Shown here: piece by piece, positions 1 to 8,714 of the stretch | Numbering within the stretch: the stretch's first letter is position 1 | Layout of the letters: every line of letters starts with the position of its first letter | Assembly: GCA_937907415.1 (NCBI GenBank) | Contig: CALCHY010000124.1 | Coordinates: 1 to 10,811 of the forward strand | Length of the DNA: 10,811 nucleotides | Direction: 5' to 3' | Source of the DNA: an uncultured Trueperaceae bacterium | GTDB taxonomy: Bacteria; Deinococcota; Deinococci; Deinococcales; Trueperaceae | The notes under the pieces: model-generated | Databases searched by the model: none | The model's input: the letters and a program-made list of their open reading frames with translations, nothing else | Told to the model about the DNA's origin: nothing | Position numbers and translations under genes: made by a program

Positions 1-1
1 G

Positions 2-1957
2 ACGGGCACGGACCTCGGTCGCAGCTTGCGCGATGTACTGGATGTCGAAGCGCCGAACCTGCCCGTCAACGACCGTGTGGCCACCGAGACCTCGCACCCG
101 AACGCCTTGATTCGCTCGCGTCAGCGGGCCGCGCGCGTCCTGGCGAGCATCGAACGCGAGGTGGCACAGGCGCCCTGGTACCACGATGGCTGGCTCGACG
201 AGACCCTCAAGCAGGTGCGCACGCGGTTCGATAGAACTTCCGACCGTTGGCGTGGCCTATATCTGGCGGCGGTCGACCAGATGGCCAGGCAGCACTCGGT
301 GATTCTCGACGCCAGCGCGCCGGTGCAGAAGCGCCGGCAGGCGGAGCGGCTCTATCGCGAGGCGCGCATGCAGCGCGACCTGCTCATCGACTCCGAGTCG
401 GCGATGGCGTCAGACTTCTTCTCCTACCGCTACTTCGCCAGCGAGGGCTTCCTGCCGGGTTACTCGTTCCCGCGCTTGCCGCTGTCGGCGTTCATCCCCG
501 GACGGATGAACCGCACTGGTCGCGACGAGTACGTCTCGCGGCCGCGCTTCCTGGCGATCAGCGAGTTCGGGCCGCAGGCGATCGTCTACCACGATGGCAG
601 CAAGTACCGGGTGAACCGAGTCCTGCTGCCGCCCGACCCCGAGGGGCGGGACGGCGTCGCCGAGCAGGCGGCCAAGCGCTGCGAGGCGTGCGGCTACTTC
701 CACCCGGTTACGGACAAGCTCAATTACGAGAACTGCGAGCGTTGCGGCGCGCGGCTGCCCACCGCGCTCTCCTCGCTCCTGCGCATGCAGAACGTGACCA
801 CCAAGCGCGTTGAGCGCATCTCGAGCGACGAGGAGGAGCGCCAGCGCCTCGGCTACGAGGTAATGACCGGCTACCGCTTCGCGGTGGAACAGGGCGTCCT
901 GCAGGCGCGCTCGGCGGGCGTGACAGTGGACGGGCAGCCCAAGGCGAACCTCGAGTTCGGCCAGGCAGCGACCATCTGGCGCATCAACCTGGGCTGGCGA
1001 CACCGCCAGAACCCCAACGACATCGGCTTCGCACTCGACGTCGAGCGCGGCTTCTGGGCAAAGGATTCCGACCTGACCGACAACGAGGCGCACCTCGAGG
1101 AAGCGGACGACCCGCTCTCCAAGAGCGTGCGCAAGGTTGTCCCCTACGTCGAGGACCGCCGGAACCTGCTGGTGTGGCGGCCCATCGAGCATCTCGAGGT
1201 CGGCGTGATGGCCTCGCTGCAGGCGGCCCTAAAAACGGCCATCCAGGTGGAGTACCAGCTCGAGGACAACGAGCTGGCGGCGGAGCCGGTGCCGAGCCAG
1301 AATGAGCGCCGCGCGATCCTATTCTTCGAGGCTGCCGAGGGTGGCGCGGGCGTGCTGCGGTCGTTGGTCGAGGACCCCGGTGCCATCGCACGCGTAGCGC
1401 GCCGCGCGCTGGAGATCGCCCACTTCGACCCCGACACCGGCACGGACCTAAGTAAGGCCCCGGGAGCGCGCGAGCGCTGTGAGGCAGCCTGCTACGACTG
1501 CCTGATGAGCTACGGCAACCAGCGCGACCACGAGCACGTGGACCGCTTCGCGGTGCGCGACCTGCTGCTTAGCCTCACGCGCGCGGGGGTGGCCGCCTCG
1601 CCGTCCGCCGAACCGCGCGCGGCGCACCTGGCGCGGTTGCGCAAGGCGTGCGACAGCGGGCTGGAGCGCTCGTTCCTCGACCTGCTGGAGGCTCAGGGCC
1701 TGCGCCTGCCGGACGCGGCCCAGTACTGCCTGGAGCTCCCTGGCGGGATGACGGTCCCGGACTTCTACTACGCCGAGCAGGGTGTGGCGGTCTACATCGA
1801 TGGCCCGCCGCACGACTACCCTGACCGGCAGGAACGCGACCGCACGTTGACGGCGGCGATGCTCGACGTCGGGATCTCCGTGCTGCGGTTCCACCACGAA
1901 GATGATTGGGCGCGGCTGCTGCACGAGCACGCCGCGCTGTTCGGAGGCGAAGGGTGA
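2..1957 (+). CDS. C-terminal part of YprA-like helicase: DUF1998 plus DUF559/Vsr-like nuclease (5' partial)
   Basis: The reading frame is open to the left edge; the first in-frame start (TTG at 26) has no ribosome binding site and cuts into a conserved-looking block, so the gene begins upstream. Residues below count from that TTG. The N-terminal part matches, from memory, the region after the motor of large DISARM/Druantia-type helicases (SEGFLPGYSFPRLP near 139-152). Cys219, 222, 237 and 240 form a C4 zinc knuckle. DUF1998 spans about 390-510, with the EAAEGGAGVLR block (435-445) and a C-x3-C-x2-C cluster at Cys485, 489 and 492. Residues 535-643 form a PD-(D/E)XK-like nuclease of DUF559/Vsr style: Glu547, Asp579 (PDFYY), Asp592 and His596 (YIDGPPH), then a D-R...G..VLRF tail. 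The role is probably DNA translocation with cleavage in a phage-defence complex. A separate DrmB-type protein is the alternative, but the upstream-open frame argues against it. The stop overlaps the start of the next gene (GTGA). Confidence 0.88.
   Translation, partial: TGTDLGRSLRDVLDVEAPNLPVNDRVATETSHPNALIRSRQRAARVLASIEREVAQAPWYHDGWLDETLKQVRTRFDRTSDRWRGLYLAAVDQMARQHSVILDASAPVQKRRQAERLYREARMQRDLLIDSESAMASDFFSYRYFASEGFLPGYSFPRLPLSAFIPGRMNRTGRDEYVSRPRFLAISEFGPQAIVYHDGSKYRVNRVLLPPDPEGRDGVAEQAAKRCEACGYFHPVTDKLNYENCERCGARLPTALSSLLRMQNVTTKRVERISSDEEERQRLGYEVMTGYRFAVEQGVLQARSAGVTVDGQPKANLEFGQAATIWRINLGWRHRQNPNDIGFALDVERGFWAKDSDLTDNEAHLEEADDPLSKSVRKVVPYVEDRRNLLVWRPIEHLEVGVMASLQAALKTAIQVEYQLEDNELAAEPVPSQNERRAILFFEAAEGGAGVLRSLVEDPGAIARVARRALEIAHFDPDTGTDLSKAPGARERCEAACYDCLMSYGNQRDHEHVDRFAVRDLLLSLTRAGVAASPSAEPRAAHLARLRKACDSGLERSFLDLLEAQGLRLPDAAQYCLELPGGMTVPDFYYAEQGVAVYIDGPPHDYPDRQERDRTLTAAMLDVGISVLRFHHEDDWARLLHEHAALFGGEG
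1943..1947 (+). promoter_or_regulatory. Ribosome binding site for the SNF2 helicase gene
   Basis: GGAGG lies six bases before the GTG at 1954. It decides that start over an in-frame TTG at 1906, which would add 16 Arg/Ala-rich residues unlike the DrmD N-terminus and would lengthen the overlap with the upstream gene. Confidence 0.75.
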
Positions 1958-4788
1958 CGTTCCAAGCAGGATCTCTAGTGAACGCTCGCGGACGCGACTG
2001 GGTGGTGCAACCGGGCTCCGACGCGGAGTTCCTGGTGCTAAAGCCGCTAGGCGGCCGCGACGACGAGGTGACAGGCTTGCTTCTCGGGCTCGAGGAGGTC
2101 CGCGAGGCCACGTTCGGGCTCCCGAGCCCTGATGATCTTGGTGACGCTCGCTCGGCCGGGTTGCTGCGGGACGCCGCACTACTGTCGTTCCGCTCGAGCG
2201 CGGGGCCGTTCCGGAGCTTCGGGCGTATCGCGGTGGAGCCGCGGCCCTACCAGCTAGTGCCGCTGCTCATGGCGCTGAAGCTGGACCCGGTCAGGCTGCT
2301 TATCGCCGACGACGTGGGCATCGGCAAGACGGTAGAGGCGCTCCTGATCGCGCGCGAGCTCTTGGACAGGGGTGAGGTGAGTCGCTTCAGCGTGCTCTGC
2401 CCGCCGCATCTAGCTGACCAGTGGCGCACGGAGCTGAGCGAGAAGTTTCACATCGACCCCGTGCTGGTGCTGCCCAGCACCGCGTCCCGACTGGAGCGTG
2501 ACGTGGGCTTCGCGCAGTCGATCTTCGAGCGCTACCCCTACACCATCGTCTCCACCGACTTCATCAAGAGCGACCGGCGCCGCGACGAGTTCCTGCGCTC
2601 CGCCCCGGAACTGGTGATCGTTGACGAGGCCCACACCTGCGCCGACGCGGGCGAGGGGAGAGGCGGCCGGCACCAGCGCCACCGCCTGCTGAAGGGCCTG
2701 GCGGAGGACGAGACCAGGCACTTGGTGCTGGTCACCGCCACGCCGCACTCGGGCAACGAAGGGGCGTTCCGGTCGCTGCTGGCGCTGCTCAGGCCGGAGT
2801 TCGCGCGCCTGCCCGAGGACCTGTCGGGGCGCGAGAACGAGCCGGTGCGGCGCGAACTCGCCAAGCACTTCGTGCAGCGCAAGCGCGGCGACATCAAGCA
2901 GTACCTTGGCGCCGCCACCTTCTTCCCGGAGCGCGACGAGGCCGACGTGCCCTACCAGATCGGGCGCGAGGCCAAGGCGCTGTTCGATAAGGTGCTCGCC
3001 TTCGCGCGGGAGGAGCTCAAGCAGGACGACGGCTCGCACCGCCAGCGCGTGCGCTGGTGGGCCATGCTCGGCCTGCTGCGCGCCCTGGCGAGCTCGCCCG
3101 CCGCAGCGGCCGCTACGCTGCGCAACCGCGCGGCGCCGGCCGATACCGAATCGGTAGCGGAAGCCGACGAGGTCGGCCGGCGCACCGTCCTCGACCTGAT
3201 GGAGGAGGAGGCTGCCGAAGGCGTCGACGTGACCCCCGGCAGCCAGGTGGAAGGCGAACAGGCGGCCAACGCCTCGCGCCGGCGGCTGCTGGAGCTCGCC
3301 GAGGACGCCGAGCGCCTCAAAGGCGCGAAGGACCAGAAGCTGACGACGGTCGCGGGACTCCTCAAGGAGCAGCTCGAGGCCGGGCACGCGCCCATCGTGT
3401 TCTGCCGCTTCATCGACACGGCCGAGTACGTGGCGGACGAGCTGCGCTCGCGCCTTCCGCGCGGGGTCGAGGTCGCGGCCATAACCGGCAACCTGCCACC
3501 CGAGGAGCGCGAGGCGCGCGTGCTGGCGCTGGCCGAGCACGACAAGCGCGTGCTGGTGGCCACGGACTGCCTGAGCGAGGGCATCAACTTGCAGTCCCAC
3601 TTCGACAGCGTGCTGCACTACGACCTGAGCTGGAACCCCACGCGCCACGAGCAGCGTGAGGGGCGCGTGGACCGCTACGGCCAGCCGCGCGAGCGCGTGC
3701 TGGTGCGCACCATGTTCGGCACCGACAACCAGATCGACGGCATCGTCCTCGACGTTCTGTTACGCAAGCACCGCACCATCCGCACCAGCCTAGGCATCAG
3801 CGTGCCGGTGCCGACCGACTCCGACCAAGTGGTGGAGGCCATCTTCGAGGGGCTGCTGCTGCGCGGCCTCGCCAACCGCAGCGCCGAGCAGGGCGTGCTC
3901 TTCGCCGACCTGGAGCAGTACCTGAAACCCAAGACCGCCGACTTCAACCGCCGGTGGGACGCGGTGGCGGAGCGGGAGCGGCGCTCCCGCACCGTGTTCG
4001 CGCAGGAGACCATCAAGGTCGACGAGGTCGCACGGGAGCTCGAAGAAGCCAAGGCCGCCGTGGGCGGCGCCGAGGTGGTGCAGCGCTTCGTGACCGACGC
4101 CTTGGGGGCCCACGGTGGGACCGTCAACCCAGACCGCTTCGGGGCGCTGGGGTTCGACCTGCAGTACGCCCCCGAGGCGCTGCGTGAGAGCGTCAAGACC
4201 GAGCGGCTGACGGCGCGCTTCGAGCTTCCGGCGCGCGACGGCGAGACCTACCTCAGCCGCACGCATCCGTTCACCGAGGGCCTGGCCAGCTTCGTGCTGG
4301 ACACGGCCCTCGACCCGCTAGCCGACGGCAAGGCCAAGCGCGCGGGCGCCATGCGCACCCGCGCCGTGGCCACCCGCACCACGCTCCTGCTGGCCCGCCT
4401 GCGCTACCACGTGACCACCGCCAAGGGATCCGAGACGTGGCAGACGCTGGCCGAGGAAACGCTGCCGCTAGCGTTCACTGGGGCCGGCAGCGAACGCCGC
4501 TGGCTGGAGTCCGCGTCTGCAGAGCCGCTGCTCCACGCGGAGCCGGCGGGGAACCTGGCGCCGGTTCAGGCACAGCAGTTCGTGGGGGCCGCGACCGCGG
4601 ACCTCGATGACCTGGCTGGCTACCTGGCGGACCTCGCCCGCGAACGGGCCGAGGGGCTACTGGACGCGCACCGGCGGGTGCGGACCGCGGCGGGCGCCAA
4701 GGGCCTGCGCTACGCGGTCGAGCCGCTGCTGCCTGTTGACGTGCTCGGGATCTACGTCTTCCTCCCCCCAGCACCGGGTGTCGCATGA
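1954..4788 (+). CDS. drmD: SNF2-family helicase, DrmD-like
   Basis: 944 residues from GTG 1954, which overlaps the upstream stop as GTGA. This is a superfamily 2 SNF2-type ATPase expected to translocate on double-stranded DNA using ATP. Visible motifs are Walker A DDVGIGKT (119-126), DEAH (224-227), motif III TATPH (261-265), motif V ATDCLSEGINLQ (536-547) and motif VI QREGRVDRYGQ (567-577). The N-terminal 100 residues (an SLVNARGRDWVV block and an AGPFRSFGR block, then YQLVPLLMALKLDPVRLL) are typical, from memory, of DrmD rather than generic Snf2 proteins. An acidic, Ala-rich linker (about 385-460) separates the two helicase lobes. The C-terminal 340 residues include a charged, probably helical stretch and no recognised enzyme. 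DrmD belongs to class 1 DISARM and related defence systems, and its place next to a DUF1998 protein and a DrmMI methylase supports that assignment. The symbol rests on motif and context recognition, not on a database search. Confidence 0.92.
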   Translation: MTFQAGSLVNARGRDWVVQPGSDAEFLVLKPLGGRDDEVTGLLLGLEEVREATFGLPSPDDLGDARSAGLLRDAALLSFRSSAGPFRSFGRIAVEPRPYQLVPLLMALKLDPVRLLIADDVGIGKTVEALLIARELLDRGEVSRFSVLCPPHLADQWRTELSEKFHIDPVLVLPSTASRLERDVGFAQSIFERYPYTIVSTDFIKSDRRRDEFLRSAPELVIVDEAHTCADAGEGRGGRHQRHRLLKGLAEDETRHLVLVTATPHSGNEGAFRSLLALLRPEFARLPEDLSGRENEPVRRELAKHFVQRKRGDIKQYLGAATFFPERDEADVPYQIGREAKALFDKVLAFAREELKQDDGSHRQRVRWWAMLGLLRALASSPAAAAATLRNRAAPADTESVAEADEVGRRTVLDLMEEEAAEGVDVTPGSQVEGEQAANASRRRLLELAEDAERLKGAKDQKLTTVAGLLKEQLEAGHAPIVFCRFIDTAEYVADELRSRLPRGVEVAAITGNLPPEEREARVLALAEHDKRVLVATDCLSEGINLQSHFDSVLHYDLSWNPTRHEQREGRVDRYGQPRERVLVRTMFGTDNQIDGIVLDVLLRKHRTIRTSLGISVPVPTDSDQVVEAIFEGLLLRGLANRSAEQGVLFADLEQYLKPKTADFNRRWDAVAERERRSRTVFAQETIKVDEVARELEEAKAAVGGAEVVQRFVTDALGAHGGTVNPDRFGALGFDLQYAPEALRESVKTERLTARFELPARDGETYLSRTHPFTEGLASFVLDTALDPLADGKAKRAGAMRTRAVATRTTLLLARLRYHVTTAKGSETWQTLAEETLPLAFTGAGSERRWLESASAEPLLHAEPAGNLAPVQAQQFVGAATADLDDLAGYLADLARERAEGLLDAHRRVRTAAGAKGLRYAVEPLLPVDVLGIYVFLPPAPGVA

Positions 4789-7700
4789 AGGACAACGCTT
4801 TCGCCACCACCATCAAGACCGAGGGGGCGCTGCTCCCCGCCGACCTGCTGCGCCGCGTCCAGGCGGGCGACCGGACACTGCCCGCCCTCACGCCCGAGGC
4901 CTACCACCTGCCGGGCGGGATGCGCATCAACGAGGCCGCGAGCCGGGCCTGGAACGCGCTCCTCGGCGCCTGGACGACGTTCCAGGAGGCGCGCGAGCGC
5001 CTGCCCGAGGGCGACCTTGGCACCACGGTCACGCGCGAGCGCTGGCTGCTGCCGCTCTTCCAGGAGCTCAACTACGGCCGCCTCCAGGCACGGACCGCCG
5101 TCGAGATCGACGGCAAGAGCTACGCCGTGTCGCACGGCTACGGGCACGCACCCGTCCACCTGGTGGGCTGCAACGTCGACCTCGACAGGCGCACGCGCGG
5201 CGTGGCGGGCGCCGCCACGGCGAGCCCGCACTCCCTGGCCCAGGAACTCCTCAACCGCAGTGACGAGCACCTGTGGGGTGTCGTCAGCAACGGGCTGCGG
5301 CTGCGCGTGCTGCGCGACAACAAGAGCCTTACCCGGCAGGCGTTCCTCGAGTTCGACCTCGAGGCGATGATGGAGGGCGAGCAGTACTCCGACTTCGTGC
5401 TGCTCTACCTCCTGCTCCACCAGAGCCGCCTGGAGAGCGACAAGCCCGAGGAGAGCGTGCTCGAGCAGTGGTCGCGCGAGGCCGCCGAAACGGGCGCCAG
5501 GGCGCTCGACGGCCTGCGCGACGGGGTGGAGCGCGCCATCACGGCGCTCGGCAAGGGCTTCCTGCGAGGCGGCAACGGCGAGCTGAAGCGCAAGCTGCAG
5601 GACGGCGAGCTGTCGCCCCAGGACTACTACCGGCAGCTCCTGCGCCTGGTCTACCGCCTGCTGTTCCTGTTCGTCGCGGAAGACCGGGACCTGCTCCACG
5701 CACCCGGCGCCTCGACGGAGGCGCGTGAGAGGTACCTGCACTACTCCACGCAGCGCCTGCGGGAGCTGGCGGCGGAGCTGCGCGGCGGCCGTCACGGCGA
5801 CCTGTACGAGGCCCTCAAGGTGGTGATTCGAGCGCTGGGCAGCGGCGGCGAGCTGCGCCTGGGCCTGCCCGAGCTCGGCGGCTTCCTGTTCGCGGAGCGC
5901 GCGCTTCCCGATTTGAAGGGCGCGAGCCTGCCGAACGCCCACCTGCTGCAGGCGGTCCGGGCGCTGGCCTACACCAATACCAACGGGGTGCGGCGGCCGG
6001 TCGACTACAAGAACCTCGGCTCCGAGGAGCTGGGCAGCGTCTACGAGAGCCTGCTCGAGCTCCACCCCGAGGTGGACGCCTCCGCAAGCGACTTCGAGCT
6101 GAAGTCGGCGGCAGGAAACGAGCGCAAGACGACAGGCTCGTACTACACACCCTCGAGCCTCATAAGCCTGCTCCTCGACTCTGCGCTGGATCCCGTCGTC
6201 GACGAGGCCGTGCGCGGCAAGGACCGGGAGGACGCCGAGCGCGCACTCATGGACCTTAAGGTCGTGGACCCGGCCGCTGGGAGCGGCCACTTCCTGATCG
6301 CCGCGGCGCAGCGCATCGCCAAGCGCCTTGCCGCCGTGCGAACCGGTGACGACGAGCCTGCCCCCGACGAGGTGCGGCGTGCGCTACGCAACGTGATCGG
6401 CAACTGCATCTACGGCGTGGACGTCAACGAGATGGCGGCCGAGCTGTGTAAGGTCGCCTTGTGGATGGAAGCGATGGAGCCCGGCAAGCCGCTCACTTTC
6501 CTCGAGCATCACATCCGGGTCGGTAACAGCCTCTTCGGGGCGACCAGGAAGCTCGTCGGCGCGGGTATCCCCGACGCTGCGTTCGACCCCATCGAGGGTG
6601 ACGACAGGCGCTACGCCTCGGGAGTGAAGCGGCGCAACCGTGAGGAGCGCGGCGGTCAAGGGGCCCTGTTCGACTCCGTGCCCGGCGCTTCGGCAACTGC
6701 CCTCGCCACGGCCTTCACGGAACTGTCAAACATGCCTACGGACACGCCCGAGCAGGTGCAAGCTAAGCAGGCGGCCTACGAGCGGTTGCTGGAGGACGAG
6801 CGCCTGGCCCGGGAGCAGCTCGCCCATAATGCTTGGTGTGCGGCGTTCGTGTGGAGGAAGGTAGAAGGGGCGCCCCTGCCTGTCACGACCGGCACGGTGC
6901 GGCGGGTGCTGCAGTCCGGCGCGCTCGACGAGGACCGGCGTCGCGAGGTCGAGCGGCTCGCAACCTTGTACGGATTCTTTGCCTGGGAGCTGGCCTTCCC
7001 AGAGGCGTTCGGGGGCGAGAGGGACGGCTTCGACGTCGTGCTCGGCAACCCACCGTGGGAGCGCGTCAAGCTACAGGAGAAGGAGTGGTTCGCCGCACGC
7101 GACCCTGCCATCGCCAACGCCCGCAACGCCAGCGAACGCGGTCGTCTCATACGAGCTCTCACCCAGTCCGACCCGAACCTGCACGCGGCGTTCCTCGAAG
7201 ACAAGCGCCGGGCTGAAGGTGAGAGCCACTTCGCCCGCAACTCGGGCCGGTATCCGCTAACCGGCCGCGGCGACGTTAACACCTACCCGCTGTTCGCCGA
7301 GCTGGGGAAGACCATCATTGGGGGCCGCGGCCGGATGGGCATGGTCCTCCCGTCCGGCATAGCAACCGACGACACGACCAAGTTCTACTTCCAAGACCTG
7401 GTCGAAACCAAGGCCCTGGTGAGCCTCTTCGATTTCGAGAACAGACAGAGGATCTTTCCGGGCATCGACAGCCGCATCAAGTTCTGCCTGCTCACGCTGA
7501 CGGGCACCGCTCGTCTCGCTACCGAGGCCGAGTTCGTCTTCTTCGCGCTCGACACGAGCGAGGTCCGCGACCCGGAGAAGCGCTTCACCCTCACGCCAGA
7601 GGACATCGCGCTGCTCAACCCCAACACGAAGACGTGTCCGGTCTTCCGCACGCGTCGTGATGCCGAGATCACCAAGGCCATCTACCGGCGCGTGCCGGTG

Positions 7701-8714
7701 CTGGTGAACGAGGTGACCGGGGAGAACCCGTGGGGTATCTCGTTCATGCGCATGTTCGACATGTCGAACGACTCGGGCCTCTTCCGGACCAAGGAAGACC
7801 TCGAACGCGATGGGTTTGAGTTGCGGGGCAACCGCTTCGTGCTGGGAGAGCAGGTCTACCTGCCGTTGTACGAGGCGAAGATGATGCACCAGTTCGACCA
7901 CCGCTTCGCTACGTATACGGAGAGCGGCGACACGCGGAACGTGGAAGTTGACGAGAAAGCTGAGCCGGGCTTTGTTCCACAGCCGCGCTACTGGGTTCCC
8001 AAGAGCGAGGTTGTTTCGAAACTTCAGAGTCGCCGACCTTACATCCTTTCGTACAGGCGGTTTGGCCCAGCGACGAATGAGCGGAGCATTATTGCGAAGG
8101 CGAGTCCGGTCGTTGGCTACGGCGATAGTGAGTTCCTCATTCATGTGGAACACAGGGATGCTGTAGATCCGCTGGTTCTGCTTTCAAACCTCAACTCGTT
8201 TGCCTTCGATTACCTGGCGCGCTCGAAGATCGGTGGAACAAACGTCAACTTCTACCTTCTGAAGCAGCTCCCTATCCTCCCGCCATCGATGAGCATGCCC
8301 AGCGAAGCAATCGCCCGTAGGGTTTCTGAGCTGTCCTTTACCGCGTGGGATGCTCCGGCAATAGTTGACGCGTCTGGTGGGGCCGGTTCTAGGTCACACG
8401 AGCGGCGTGGTGCCTGCTTTCCTTGGGATGACGAACGCCGCTTTTGGTTGCGCGCAGAACTGGACGCCATCTACTTCCACCTCTATGGCATCTCCCGTGA
8501 TGACGTCGACTACATCCTGGAGACGTTCCCCATCGTGAAGCGAAAGGACGAGGCTGAGTACGGCTGCCACCGTACGAAGCTCGCGATCCTCGAGGTTTAC
8601 GACGAGATGGCTCGCTGCCGCGCCGAGGGACGTGAGTACCAGACGCGCTTGGATCCTTCGCCGGCGCATCCGAGCCTGGCCCACGACCTCGGTACCCGGC
8701 CGGAGTGGGCCTGA
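4785..8714 (+). CDS. drmMI: N6-adenine DNA methyltransferase, DrmMI / type IIG-like
   Basis: 1309 residues from ATG 4785, overlapping the previous stop as ATGA. No good Shine-Dalgarno is seen, so translation is probably coupled to the upstream gene. It transfers methyl groups from S-adenosylmethionine to adenine N6. Motif I is DPAAGSGHF (495-503) and motif IV is NPPW (755-758), the amino-methyltransferase (D/N)PP(Y/W) signature; about 250 residues separate them, a long insertion. An N-terminal region of about 450 residues resembles the N-terminal part of type IIG and PglX-like methylases ([10 protein letters not shown] near 168-177), but I see no D...ExK nuclease motif, so it is probably methylase only. 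The C-terminal target-recognition region (about 990-1220) is followed by the LRAELDAIY helix block (1222-1230). The region around 1065-1185 has clearly lower GC than the rest. The likely role is marking host DNA as self in a DISARM-type system. A stand-alone type IIG or BREX PglX relative is the alternative. Confidence 0.9.
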   Translation: MKDNAFATTIKTEGALLPADLLRRVQAGDRTLPALTPEAYHLPGGMRINEAASRAWNALLGAWTTFQEARERLPEGDLGTTVTRERWLLPLFQELNYGRLQARTAVEIDGKSYAVSHGYGHAPVHLVGCNVDLDRRTRGVAGAATASPHSLAQELLNRSDEHLWGVVSNGLRLRVLRDNKSLTRQAFLEFDLEAMMEGEQYSDFVLLYLLLHQSRLESDKPEESVLEQWSREAAETGARALDGLRDGVERAITALGKGFLRGGNGELKRKLQDGELSPQDYYRQLLRLVYRLLFLFVAEDRDLLHAPGASTEARERYLHYSTQRLRELAAELRGGRHGDLYEALKVVIRALGSGGELRLGLPELGGFLFAERALPDLKGASLPNAHLLQAVRALAYTNTNGVRRPVDYKNLGSEELGSVYESLLELHPEVDASASDFELKSAAGNERKTTGSYYTPSSLISLLLDSALDPVVDEAVRGKDREDAERALMDLKVVDPAAGSGHFLIAAAQRIAKRLAAVRTGDDEPAPDEVRRALRNVIGNCIYGVDVNEMAAELCKVALWMEAMEPGKPLTFLEHHIRVGNSLFGATRKLVGAGIPDAAFDPIEGDDRRYASGVKRRNREERGGQGALFDSVPGASATALATAFTELSNMPTDTPEQVQAKQAAYERLLEDERLAREQLAHNAWCAAFVWRKVEGAPLPVTTGTVRRVLQSGALDEDRRREVERLATLYGFFAWELAFPEAFGGERDGFDVVLGNPPWERVKLQEKEWFAARDPAIANARNASERGRLIRALTQSDPNLHAAFLEDKRRAEGESHFARNSGRYPLTGRGDVNTYPLFAELGKTIIGGRGRMGMVLPSGIATDDTTKFYFQDLVETKALVSLFDFENRQRIFPGIDSRIKFCLLTLTGTARLATEAEFVFFALDTSEVRDPEKRFTLTPEDIALLNPNTKTCPVFRTRRDAEITKAIYRRVPVLVNEVTGENPWGISFMRMFDMSNDSGLFRTKEDLERDGFELRGNRFVLGEQVYLPLYEAKMMHQFDHRFATYTESGDTRNVEVDEKAEPGFVPQPRYWVPKSEVVSKLQSRRPYILSYRRFGPATNERSIIAKASPVVGYGDSEFLIHVEHRDAVDPLVLLSNLNSFAFDYLARSKIGGTNVNFYLLKQLPILPPSMSMPSEAIARRVSELSFTAWDAPAIVDASGGAGSRSHERRGACFPWDDERRFWLRAELDAIYFHLYGISRDDVDYILETFPIVKRKDEAEYGCHRTKLAILEVYDEMARCRAEGREYQTRLDPSPAHPSLAHDLGTRPEWA
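7981..8340 (+). other. Low-GC segment inside the methyltransferase target-recognition region
   Basis: Hand count gives 196 G/C of 360 (about 54%), against about 73% for 5461-5640 in the same gene and 65% for 8341-8400. Codon choice also shifts toward A/T at third positions (for example att, gtt, ttt, cct). The reading frame is intact. It encodes residues of about 1066-1185, in the part of the protein expected to set DNA specificity. Recombinational exchange of a specificity module is the likeliest reading; relaxed codon selection is the alternative. Confidence 0.6.
8702..8705 (+). promoter_or_regulatory. Ribosome binding site for the Mrr-like endonuclease gene
   Basis: GGAG lies eight bases before ATG 8714, within the last codons of the methyltransferase gene. 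It supports ATG 8714 over the in-frame GTG at 8705, which overlaps this motif. Confidence 0.65.

Noticed and set aside
26..28. TTG as the true start of the DUF1998 protein
   Set aside because: No ribosome binding site precedes it, and the in-frame codons to the window edge stay open and read like a conserved helicase-tail segment (TGTDLGRSLRDVLD).
1906..1908. TTG as the start of the SNF2 helicase
   Set aside because: It would add an Arg/Ala-rich leader; GTG at 1954 has GGAGG six bases upstream and begins at the family-like N-terminus.
2410..3648. A 412-codon open frame on the minus strand opposite the SNF2 helicase
   Set aside because: It is a shadow of a gene with intact helicase motifs; it has no domain of its own and no convincing start context.
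4752..6290. A 512-codon open frame on the minus strand opposite the methyltransferase
   Set aside because: Composition is Leu/Val/Gln/Arg-rich with no recognisable domain; long antisense frames are expected opposite GC-rich genes, and the + strand frame carries clear catalytic motifs.
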